Under the pieces are notes generated by a model. It was not told the origin of the DNA. It made no database searches and worked only from the letters and a program-made list of their open reading frames with translations. The position numbers and the translations under genes were made by a program. Below are positions 42,982 through 50,679 of a DNA stretch of 64,000 nt, piece by piece; positions within the stretch are counted from its first letter, which is position 1; each line of letters begins with the position of its first letter. The stretch is from CAIYOL01 sp964494805 (lineage in GTDB: Bacteria; Planctomycetota; Phycisphaerae; Sedimentisphaerales; Anaerobacaceae), in NCBI GenBank assembly GCA_964494805.1, contig CAZBST010000002.1:1-64000 (forward strand). Reading direction: 5' to 3'.

Positions 42982-43850
42982 AACAACTGAACAACACAGA
43001 AGCACGCCGACTAATCAAAATGGCAATCGAAGAAGACCTCGGCAGCGGCGATATAACCAGCGAACTGCTCTTTAAAGACAATGTTACTGCCAAAACGAAC
43101 ATCATATCCCACGAGGAAATAGTGGTATGCGGAATGGGTATCGTCAGGGAAATTCTCACTGCGTTCGACAAGAGACTTAAGTTAAAGGTATTCGTAAAAG
43201 ACGGCGATGTAGCCTACATCGGACGCAAAATCGCCACAATCGAAGGCCCCTTGCGCGCTATGCTAAGTGCCGAGCGGGTTATGCTTAATTTTCTGCAGCG
43301 GCTCAGCGGAATAGCTACGACAACACGCAAATTTGTCCGTGCAGTTGAAGGGACAAAGGCAAAAATTTACGACACCCGAAAAACAATGCCCGGCTGGCGA
43401 ACCCTCGAAAAATATGCCGTTCGCTGCGGCGGCGGCTACAATCACCGGCTCGGATTATACGACGCCGTGCTGATTAAAGATAACCATCTGGCGCAGCTCG
43501 GCAGAAACTTCTACCCAAAACTGAAAAAAATAATCGAACGAGCCAGAAAAATAAAAGGCGCAAAATTTATCGCCGTAGAGGTCGACCACGTCGATGACCA
43601 GCTCAACTACGTCTTAAAGATTCCGGGTGTCGACATCGTGCTGCTCGATAATATGGGCCAATGGCAGTTAAAACACGCCGTGGATATGCGAAACAAAATG
43701 TGCCGCAAAGGCAGGAGACCGCTGCTTGAGGCCTCAGGAAACATAACACTGAGCAACGTCTCAGCTATTGCTCAGTGCGGCATTGACAGAATCGCCGTAG
43801 GCGAAATCACTCACTCGGCAAGAGCCGTTGACATTGCGGTTGACAGTTGA
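42978..43850 (+). CDS. nadC: quinolinate phosphoribosyltransferase
   Basis: Converts quinolinate and PRPP to nicotinate mononucleotide in NAD synthesis. The N-terminal EEDLGSGDITSELL, the central LQRLSGIATTT, YDTRKTMPGWR and KYAVRCGGGYNHRLGLYDAVLIKDNH, and the terminal LEASGNITLSNV and IAVGEITHSA are all characteristic. The 290 residues match the family. It is coupled to uvrB by ATGA and ends 3 nt before birA, an operon of mixed functions. Confidence 0.96.
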   Translation: MKQLNNTEARRLIKMAIEEDLGSGDITSELLFKDNVTAKTNIISHEEIVVCGMGIVREILTAFDKRLKLKVFVKDGDVAYIGRKIATIEGPLRAMLSAERVMLNFLQRLSGIATTTRKFVRAVEGTKAKIYDTRKTMPGWRTLEKYAVRCGGGYNHRLGLYDAVLIKDNHLAQLGRNFYPKLKKIIERARKIKGAKFIAVEVDHVDDQLNYVLKIPGVDIVLLDNMGQWQLKHAVDMRNKMCRKGRRPLLEASGNITLSNVSAIAQCGIDRIAVGEITHSARAVDIAVDS

Positions 43851-43853
43851 CCT

Positions 43854-44642
43854 ATGACCTGCCCGAAGAACGAACATCTTGACCCTGATAAAATAAGAGT
43901 AAATACCAAGCGCATCGGCAGAAAAATCCTCGTCTATAATCACACATCGAGCACAAATGACATCGCCGCCGAATACGCAAAAAACAAAGGCAACGACGGT
44001 CTTGCAATCTTCGCCGAGGAGCAAACCGCCGGCCGGGGCAGAGCAGGCGCCAAATGGCACAGCGGCCGCTGCGACAGTATTCTTTGTTCGATTCTCTTAA
44101 CCTCCTGTAAGTGTAATCCTGAAATGCTTTCGCTGGCTTGTCCTGTGGCCGTTGCCGAGGCCGTCGGCAAAATTGCACACAGCCACGCTAAAATCAAATG
44201 GCCGAACGATATAATCCTAAACGGCAAAAAGGTAGCGGGTATTATGGTCGAGTCAAAAACAGTCAACGGCGGTACTGCTTACATCGTCGGCATAGGAATA
44301 AACTGCCACCAGAAGAAAACTTCATTCCCACGCGAGCTGCAGACAACCGCAACAAGCATTGACATCGAAAGCCGTTCGATATGCGACCGCATCTCGCTGA
44401 CGAAAAGATTACTTTCCTCGTTAGACCATTGGCTCGAAGCAGCAGAGAATACCGGCAAAAAAATAATCGACCGATGGCGTAAACTAAACACTCTGCTGAA
44501 CCAGAGAATAACGGTCTCTTACAACGGCAGAAAATTTACCGGCAACTGTATCGGCGTCGACCCCGAAAAAGGTTTAATCCTCCAGCTTGACCACGGCGGC
44601 GTCAGAATGTTCGACGCCGCTCACACCACTATTGCAAAATAA
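43854..44642 (+). CDS. birA: biotin-[acetyl-CoA-carboxylase] ligase
   Basis: Attaches biotin to carrier proteins such as AccB through biotinyl-AMP. The signatures are STNDIA, EQTAGRGRAGAKWHS, KWPNDIILNGKKVAGIMVE and GIGINCH, and a small C-terminal SH3-like domain follows. There is no N-terminal helix-turn-helix, so this is a monofunctional ligase and not the E. coli-type repressor. The ATG at 43854 directly follows nadC. Confidence 0.93.
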   Translation: MTCPKNEHLDPDKIRVNTKRIGRKILVYNHTSSTNDIAAEYAKNKGNDGLAIFAEEQTAGRGRAGAKWHSGRCDSILCSILLTSCKCNPEMLSLACPVAVAEAVGKIAHSHAKIKWPNDIILNGKKVAGIMVESKTVNGGTAYIVGIGINCHQKKTSFPRELQTTATSIDIESRSICDRISLTKRLLSSLDHWLEAAENTGKKIIDRWRKLNTLLNQRITVSYNGRKFTGNCIGVDPEKGLILQLDHGGVRMFDAAHTTIAK

Positions 44643-44688
44643 TTAACGTTAAGTTCCGTTTCCCACAGTTTTCTGCTATATTATCATC

Positions 44689-46197
44689 GTGTTGACAGTA
44701 GCTGAAAAAATTAAAAATTCATCATTACACACTATCGATTGCGGCCTCGCCGACTACAGAGACGTCCTGCAGCAACAGCTCCGGCTATACGAAGAAAAAC
44801 AGCAAGGCCAAATACCGGATACTATCCTCATAACCGAGCACCCGCCTGTTATTACTCTCGGAGCCAGGCAAAACGCCAATAAGCTGCGAACAGATAGCAA
44901 AAGTCTGAAAAAACAAGGTATAGATGTCGTCGATGTCCGAAGAGGCGGCGGCACAACAGCCCACAATCCGGGACAATTGGTTTTTTACCCGATTCTAAAT
45001 CTGCGAGAGCTTAATCTGGGCATCAATGAATACATCAGAAAACTCGAAGAAATAAGCATTGAACTGCTTGAACGATTAGGCGTTACAGCCGAGAGACACA
45101 AAGGTTTTCCAGGCTTATGGGTAAAAAATAGAAAAATCGCTTCCATCGGTGTGCGCGTGTCAAAATCTGTAACCTATCATGGTATGGCAATAAACATCCA
45201 AAACGACTTGAGCATCTTCGATTATATCATTCCCTGCGGCCTTGAAAATATCAAAATGACATCCGCAACGAACGAAACTGGAATCAGATATTCGATGAAT
45301 GAAGTTAAAAACCAATTATCTCAAATTATTCAAAGATATTTTGGCCAGCGCAGATTACCAGAATGGCTGAAAAGACCACTGCCAGCAAACGATAAATACA
45401 CCTCCACCGAGACAGTTTTAAACTCTCTCAAAGTAAATACAATATGCCACAACGCCAACTGCCCGAATCGAGGCGAGTGTTGGACGAAGGGCACAGCAAC
45501 CGTCCTGATTCTCGGCAATATCTGCACACGAAACTGCAAATTTTGCTCGGTAACCTGCGGCAAACCTGCTCCACCCGACCCAACTGAGCCGGCAAGAATA
45601 GCCGAGATGACAAAGCAGTTAGACGTCAAATACCTGGTAATCACAAGCGTCAATCGCGATGATTTGCCGGACGGCGGTGCCAGTCATTTTCGCGATTGTA
45701 TTAACGAAGTAAGAAACAGATGCCCGAACACAAAATTCGAAATACTAACGCCCGACTTCTACAACTGCCAGACCCGGGCTATAGAAACTTTGGCCGACGC
45801 CCTGCCGTTCGTATTTGCACATAATGTTGAGACCGTGCCTTCCTTGTATTCGAAGGCCAGAAGCGGCGGGGATTATCAACGTTCACTAAATCTGCTGAAG
45901 ATTGCGAAAGAAAGTTATGATGGAGTCCCAACAAAATCGTCGATTATGCTCGGATTAGGAGAAATCGGGGCTGAGGCTGAGCAGGTCTTAAGAGATTTAC
46001 GCAGCGTCGGCTGTGACAGAATCACAATCGGCCAATATCTTAAACCATCAAAAGATTCGCTCGAAGTCATCGAATACATACCGCCAGTAAAATTCGACTG
46101 GTGGAAGAAGAGGGCGATTGAGCTTGGCTTCAACTGGGTAATCTCCGACCCCTTCGCCCGCAGTTCATACTTCGCAGAAAAAGAAAACACCTTATAA
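44689..46197 (+). CDS. lipB-lipA: LipB-LipA fusion: octanoyltransferase plus lipoyl synthase
   Basis: One uninterrupted frame of 502 residues carries both steps of lipoate assembly. Residues 1-215 are LipB-like, with EHPPVITLGARQN, RRGGGTTAHNPGQL, catalytic Lys149 in RKIASIGV and the acyl-accepting Cys183 in PCGLEN. Residues 230-502 are LipA. The auxiliary cluster cysteines are Cys253, Cys258 and Cys264 and the radical SAM cluster cysteines Cys279, Cys283 and Cys286 (CTRNCKFC). The C-terminal serine motif RSSYFAEK is present. LipB transfers octanoyl from ACP and LipA inserts the two sulfurs, so fusion could pass carrier domains between the sites. The GTG start at 44689 has no strong ribosome site. 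Confidence 0.93.
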   Translation: MLTVAEKIKNSSLHTIDCGLADYRDVLQQQLRLYEEKQQGQIPDTILITEHPPVITLGARQNANKLRTDSKSLKKQGIDVVDVRRGGGTTAHNPGQLVFYPILNLRELNLGINEYIRKLEEISIELLERLGVTAERHKGFPGLWVKNRKIASIGVRVSKSVTYHGMAINIQNDLSIFDYIIPCGLENIKMTSATNETGIRYSMNEVKNQLSQIIQRYFGQRRLPEWLKRPLPANDKYTSTETVLNSLKVNTICHNANCPNRGECWTKGTATVLILGNICTRNCKFCSVTCGKPAPPDPTEPARIAEMTKQLDVKYLVITSVNRDDLPDGGASHFRDCINEVRNRCPNTKFEILTPDFYNCQTRAIETLADALPFVFAHNVETVPSLYSKARSGGDYQRSLNLLKIAKESYDGVPTKSSIMLGLGEIGAEAEQVLRDLRSVGCDRITIGQYLKPSKDSLEVIEYIPPVKFDWWKKRAIELGFNWVISDPFARSSYFAEKENTL

Positions 46198-46208
46198 ACT
46201 TTTCTTAT

Positions 46209-46237
46209 TTGACATCGCGATTTTTATATAGTCTAAT
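46209..46237 (+). promoter_or_regulatory. sigma-70-like promoter
   Basis: TTGACA at 46209-46214, a 17-nt spacer and TCTAAT at 46232-46237. The next clear gene starts at 46465, so a leader of about 220 nt would include repeat copy A. Confidence 0.45.
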
Positions 46238-46284
46238 CCCTCGCGACAAATCGGCCGCTGAAGTCAAAGTCGACACCACAAATA

Positions 46285-46370
46285 GAAAGGGCATAGCCGC
46301 CCACCGAACGGAGTCCAGTACCGTAAAATCACTGCAAAGTTATCATTCAGCCATCAAAGCCATCAAATAG
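46285..46370. repeat. diverged direct repeat, copy A
   Basis: About 86 bp that match 46667-46744 in the same direction, sharing AAAG-GCAT-GCC, CGAACGGA, TAAAATCA and TCAAATAG in order. It lies in the gap before the small lipoprotein gene. Confidence 0.55.
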
Positions 46371-46464
46371 TAATGGAAAATTCCGATTAATATGTTTATT
46401 TTTGGCTGGTTTTAGGACGATAGATATATAAGAAATAAAAAAGACTTTCGTGGAGTACAAGGAA

Positions 46465-46590
46465 ATGGCCAAAAAAATCCTCTTAATAATCCTGCTGCTT
46501 TTCGTCCTGTTTTCTACAATTAGCTGCCAAACAATGCAAGGTCTCGGGGGAGACATCCGCTGGCTTGCCGGTGCAAGAGACGACCGGTAA
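46465..46590 (+). CDS. 41-aa entericidin-like small lipoprotein
   Basis: A short gene with a GGAG ribosome site nine bases before the ATG. The product has a Lys pair and a hydrophobic leader (residues 5-18), a Cys21 that is the likely lipidation site (STIS-C; the -3 residue is not ideal), and a mature part CQTMQGLGGDIRWL. This strongly recalls entericidin-type proteins, whose mature ends read C-x-T-x-x-G-x-G-x-D-I. Entericidins are small cell-envelope lipoproteins known as a toxin/antitoxin-like pair in E. coli; only one is seen here. Diverged direct repeats stand on both sides. Confidence 0.65.
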   Translation: MAKKILLIILLLFVLFSTISCQTMQGLGGDIRWLAGARDDR

Positions 46591-46984
46591 GCATTGTGTT
46601 CGACAAAACTCTCTCTGAGGGGTACCGGCTAACTTATTCACCTCTCGCACAACATCCTCAACTGCCGTAAAGAGCATCGCCACCCATCGAACGGAACCAA
46701 ACTCCATAAAATCATTGTGAAGCTCTCCTCCAGCCTTCAAATAGACGAAAACCAAAGCTGAAATATCCCCCTTTTTATAGGACATTAAAATCAAACAGTG
46801 AATTAACTGCAGAGAACACAGAGAAGAAATCAACAATAAACCCGGCGAGCTCTGCGAACCCGGCGGTGAAAGAAAATTTGGACTTTATGCCAAACATTTC
46901 TTATACTTTAATTAACGCATAGAAGTGGCTTAGAACTTGCCCTCACGAAAGTGGGCAATGGGGGGTGTTTTCCGGAGGGGGAAA
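46591..46984. other. 394-nt gap with one repeat copy and a GNRA hairpin
   Basis: Apart from the direct repeat at 46667-46744 the stretch holds no convincing gene. Near 46936-46960 a stem TTGCCC/GGGCAA closes on a GAAA tetraloop with a small bulge, just before the GGAGGG of the PilX-like gene. It could be a leader structure; it does not match a riboswitch I know. Confidence 0.35.
46667..46744. repeat. diverged direct repeat, copy B
   Basis: The second copy of the repeat at 46285-46370, about 380 nt further on. On the minus strand both copies read as similar peptides (SVRWAAMPF and SVRWVAMLF), and on the plus strand as HRTE-x3-K-SL. The source could be an old coding fragment. Confidence 0.55.
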
Positions 46985-48697
46985 ATGAAACCCGTAAATA
47001 AACTACTAGTCTACTACCCCAAACGCAGGGGTAGCATACTTATCATATCTATGATATTTATTCTTGTTTTTTGCGCCTTGGCTGTTTCAATGGCTTCGCT
47101 GTCCGGCACCAATTTACAAATCGCAGATAATCAGCATAAGGCCAACTCCGCCCTGTCAGCCGCACAATCAGGCCTGGAATGCGGTAAATACATTATAAAA
47201 GAAACCCTCGATGATCTCCCACGCACCCCCAACAACTACGTAACCAGCGAGGATGCAAATGCTGTATGGACCGTCCTTTGCTCTAAGGTCCAGGCCCAGC
47301 CTTGGGTAGCAGAACAAGCAATACCAGATGGGAATGAGATTATAACGCCCCCTGTAAGCTTTGGATCAGCAAACGTTTCTTTTCAGGTCAGGTTCTATCG
47401 AGATGGCAATTCTATTAAGCTTGAGGGAATAGGAGTTGATGGGCAGGTACATAGACAAGCCAGCATAAACTCTGAAATCACCAAAGACAACGAAATCTTA
47501 ACTTACGCCATCGCCAGCAGAGGCCGAATGTGGCTCACCGGCGACTCGACCGTACACGGCAATATTTACAGCGCGTGGCAATACCATAATATCTCGCCTT
47601 TTAATATTACCAGTGATTCAGCAGTCGAGGGGACCATCAGTACCATTCTTAGCAATATTAATCCTACCACGGGCAAACCAGGCCCTGACCTATATGCAGA
47701 CAAGTTTGACTACTATGGCAACCCTGTTCTTGATGCACACGGCAATCGTGTTAAAATCAAGATGCCATACGACCTTGAGACACTGGACGCCGACGGTAAT
47801 CCCGTGTATGACGAGCAGGGAAACAAGGTAATCAGCCCCACAGACGAGATACAAGGACAGTGCCAAGGCATCGACTACGGCGTCAACTACGGCGACAAGG
47901 CCGTCGATATGCCCGGAATGAAAATAAGCGATTATGACACCAGCCAGTACAAGCCATCGCAAACCATCTCTACGGCGGGTGTTCCAACGGTAACGGAATA
48001 CTTTCCACATGCAGCGGGTGATTACAGTCAGCCTTCTTCGTCTGGAAGCCAGCAACTAAGTCGCTATAAATATGAAGGTCAGACATTCTCGGATATAATG
48101 GTCTCCGCCTACTCAATCAGGCACCGTGTCTTGAAGGGCACCCTCTTTAAGGACTGTATATTTAACGGCATTCTATACTTAGATTGCGGTACGACCGGCG
48201 GCACCTATAATAACGTGCGGTTTGAAAACTGTTGCTTCAACGGTCCCATCATTACCAATACGCCCGATTATTCAAGCAGTACTAATTGGTGGATGAGAAA
48301 CTGCCTGTATTTTACAGGCACAGAGACGTTCCAGAATGAGACGGACATCGACGCTACGATTCTTGCGCCTAATTTCAACGTCAATCTCGGCAATACCAAC
48401 CCCAGCAGCGGCGAGAATAACGTTCTTACTGGTGCAATCGTCGGCGGCATTGTGGATATTCGCGGCAATGCGGAAATTCAAGGCACGGTCATCTCGATGT
48501 ATGACACCAGCGGCTACTCAAGCGGATATGTCAGCAACATAGGCGCAACCTTAGGCGACGGCGGTTCGGAGACAACCGAACCGGGCGATATTGGTGTTAT
48601 TAACATCACGCCGGATCCTGACAAGATGCTGCCAAGCGGTATCACCACCCCAATCGTTATTAAACCTTTGCAGTACACTTATTCAGAAGAAATATAA
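46985..48697 (+). CDS. PilX-like pilus assembly protein
   Basis: A 570-residue exported protein. After a basic start, PKRRGSILIISMIFILVFCALAVSMASL gives the hydrophobic N-terminal helix of PilX-type minor pilins, with ANSALSAAQSGLECGKYI following as in that family. The remainder is large and beta-rich, with polar turns and asymmetric repeats (such as DGNPVYDEQGNKV), ending in right-handed-helix-like strands with a cluster of Cys (FENCCFNG). The ATG at 46985 has GGAGGGG in front; the frame runs back to 46937. The likely role is a type IV pilus or pseudopilus component, but no other pilus gene is in the window. Confidence 0.65.
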   Translation: MKPVNKLLVYYPKRRGSILIISMIFILVFCALAVSMASLSGTNLQIADNQHKANSALSAAQSGLECGKYIIKETLDDLPRTPNNYVTSEDANAVWTVLCSKVQAQPWVAEQAIPDGNEIITPPVSFGSANVSFQVRFYRDGNSIKLEGIGVDGQVHRQASINSEITKDNEILTYAIASRGRMWLTGDSTVHGNIYSAWQYHNISPFNITSDSAVEGTISTILSNINPTTGKPGPDLYADKFDYYGNPVLDAHGNRVKIKMPYDLETLDADGNPVYDEQGNKVISPTDEIQGQCQGIDYGVNYGDKAVDMPGMKISDYDTSQYKPSQTISTAGVPTVTEYFPHAAGDYSQPSSSGSQQLSRYKYEGQTFSDIMVSAYSIRHRVLKGTLFKDCIFNGILYLDCGTTGGTYNNVRFENCCFNGPIITNTPDYSSSTNWWMRNCLYFTGTETFQNETDIDATILAPNFNVNLGNTNPSSGENNVLTGAIVGGIVDIRGNAEIQGTVISMYDTSGYSSGYVSNIGATLGDGGSETTEPGDIGVINITPDPDKMLPSGITTPIVIKPLQYTYSEEI

Positions 48698-48725
48698 CTA
48701 TAGTGAATTAGAGAAAATAAGATAA

Positions 48726-48887
48726 AACTCCGGACAATTTCAAAAAGGAAAACAAAATAAAAAAGCTGACCTTAAACATATTGCTGCTCATATTACTCCT
48801 GACGCGGATTATCCTGATGTCGAGGACGAAGGACGGTTACGCTGTCCTGACGATGGTGAGCTTGTAATCAAGATAGGAAAAGGATAA
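48726..48887 (+). other. open frame without a start codon, possible coding remnant
   Basis: A 53-codon open stretch ends at a TAA 2 nt before the next ATG. Its second half reads like protein (HITPDADYPDVEDEGRLRC, then PDDGELVIKIGKG), but no ATG, GTG or TTG begins it. The overlapping frame contains a leucine-rich hydrophobic run preceded by ATA. It may be what is left of a small gene. Confidence 0.3.
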
Positions 48888-48889
48888 AA

Positions 48890-50038
48890 ATGCCAGCCAA
48901 ACTGTCAATAATCCTGTTATTAAGTCAAATTGTAAGCTACAATATGGCTTTGAACAAAAACGGGCGCGATTTATACGTCTCGGCTTCCGGTAATACTCAA
49001 TATAAGACTATTCAGCAAGCGATAGACGCAGCAAAGCCGGGCGATACAGTTCATATCAGAGAAGGAACATACTCCGAACAGATAATCCTCAAAAACTCCG
49101 GCGTGGCCTTTGAGGGTGATAAGGCCATCATCAAGTCCTCCGACCGATTCTGTGTGATAATGAACAAGGTAAGCGGGGTGAGTTTTAAGGGTCTTATCTT
49201 TCAGGGCGGCAGCGTGGGCGGGCTGATAGCCTATGACTCTAACAATCTCACCTTTGACAGCCTGACGATAACGGGCTGTCCATTTTACGGAATAGGTTTA
49301 AGGGATGGGACGACTAATTGCGTGATAGCTGATTGTAATATCTTCGGCTGTAAAGATGGTATATCCTTTGCAAACGGGGTAAAGAATACCACCATAAAGT
49401 CGAGCCATATTCACGACTGCAATCGGGACGGTATTGTAATGACTGCCTGGACACCCACCTTTGCTGCCTGTGAGGATATTACCATACAAGACAATGAAAT
49501 CAACAACGTGGGCAGACAAGGTATGCTTGTCGTGGCTACCAAGAGGGCTTTAATCAAACTAAACCGTGTTCATCATTGCGGGGCTACGGGTATTCAGATA
49601 GAAGGCGACCCCCGCAAAACGGATGTTCCCATCTGCGGGAATATAACCATCGAGGACAATTTGTGCGAGGACAATGCCCAGCAATACGCCGTAAGCGTGG
49701 AGACTGGAATATGGGTTGACGACTCTAACGATGTGGTAGTCCAGAGAAACACGCTCCGCAGGAATGGCAAGGGCTTGTCTATTACCGGCTGTTATAATGT
49801 TACCGCCAAAGAGAACAAAATCTACGGCAATAAACTTATGGGATTGTTCATAGACAGGAGCCACCAAAGGCCCGACTGGGGTGGTATATTGATAGAAAAA
49901 AACACCATCGGCGGCGGTTATGAAATCCTGCACGATGACGATAAATCACGGGTAACAATGAAAGACAACGAAATCGACAACTATCAGATATACCACGACG
50001 AAGGCGGCAGGGTAACTTTCAAGGATAATTTTGAATGA
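48890..50038 (+). CDS. secreted right-handed beta-helix protein
   Basis: A 382-residue protein with an N-terminal leader (KLSIILLLSQIVSYN) and a parallel beta-helix body. The start YKTIQQAIDAAKPGDTVHI is typical of DUF1565/NosD-like beta-helix proteins, and many PbH1-type turns follow (such as ITIQDNEINNVGRQGM, ITIEDNLCEDNAQQ and VVVQRNTLRRNGKGL). Most relatives bind or cut polysaccharides, though no lyase active site is visible. A GGAAAAGGA ribosome site precedes the ATG. It probably acts at the cell surface. Confidence 0.75.
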   Translation: MPAKLSIILLLSQIVSYNMALNKNGRDLYVSASGNTQYKTIQQAIDAAKPGDTVHIREGTYSEQIILKNSGVAFEGDKAIIKSSDRFCVIMNKVSGVSFKGLIFQGGSVGGLIAYDSNNLTFDSLTITGCPFYGIGLRDGTTNCVIADCNIFGCKDGISFANGVKNTTIKSSHIHDCNRDGIVMTAWTPTFAACEDITIQDNEINNVGRQGMLVVATKRALIKLNRVHHCGATGIQIEGDPRKTDVPICGNITIEDNLCEDNAQQYAVSVETGIWVDDSNDVVVQRNTLRRNGKGLSITGCYNVTAKENKIYGNKLMGLFIDRSHQRPDWGGILIEKNTIGGGYEILHDDDKSRVTMKDNEIDNYQIYHDEGGRVTFKDNFE

Positions 50039-50241
50039 TTAAAAGTTAATCGAAATGTAAAAGAGAACGTTTGCCGTAATACATTATAGTATAAAGGGTT
50101 ATAGCAATTTTGGCGAAGTAAATGTTAAAGGAAATGTAACTTGATTTGTAACCCCTCAAAACACCAAAAAGAAAACAGCCATTTGAAAGAGTAAATAAAG
50201 GTTTTGTAGCGTAAAGAGGGGTTTTGTTTAAGAAGGTGATT

Positions 50242-50457
50242 ATGGCAAGAGGATTTCAAAGTGGAGCTAACTGGACGACAGCTTAGGTAAGCTCACTGCA
50301 GGCAGCAGTAGTAAATGCGAGCTGGGTAAGCATCTCCGCTGACAATGGAATTAGTTACCTTAGCGAAGACCCAAATGAGCCAGAGCCAGAATTTATCGGC
50401 TGCATGAACGACGACCCAAACGAGCCCGAACCGGAGCCCGAGCCGGAGTCCGAATGA
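50242..50457 (+). pseudogene. small gene interrupted by an in-frame amber codon
   Basis: An ATG with a strong AGAAGGTG ribosome site starts a frame that reads MARGFQSGANWTTA, then TAG (50284-50286), then VSSLQAAVVNASWVSIS and an acidic Pro-Glu tail (PNEPEPEF, PEPEPEPESE) to a TGA at 50455-50457. Both sides look like one coding sequence of 70 residues. A single C-to-T change from CAG would produce the TAG. No function is known. Confidence 0.6.
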
Positions 50458-50584
50458 CTTAATTCGGGCAGAGTTTCACGTTTAACGCAACCCAGCCCTG
50501 CCGAGGCAAAGCCGGTAACGAGCTGCGCAACCGCTTAACACAACCTTAGGAACCCCGCTGTCTTTATCTCCAAAGATTTTCTAA

Positions 50585-50602
50585 TAACAGCCTAAACTGT
50601 TA
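50585..50602. promoter_or_regulatory. perfect inverted repeat upstream of lon
   Basis: TAACAG-CCTAAA-CTGTTA is a 6-6-6 dyad about 80 nt before the lon ATG. It could be an operator. Known heat-shock elements (CIRCE, sigma-32 boxes) are not seen in the gap 50458-50679. Confidence 0.3.
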
Positions 50603-50679
50603 ACTTTATTATTATTTGCATTTGCCCTATTAACCATTTATTATCACACTTTACATCAAAAATAACCGATATAAATAAA

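Noticed and set aside
46483..46836. 117-codon minus-strand frame covering the small lipoprotein gene and repeat B
   Set aside because: It opposes the better-supported lipoprotein gene and lacks a ribosome site, though the repeat could derive from such a frame.
46936..46960. Possible cyclic-di-GMP riboswitch before the PilX-like gene
   Set aside because: There is a GAAA tetraloop stem, but the second helix and conserved GGxxT-type core of the GEMM motif are missing.
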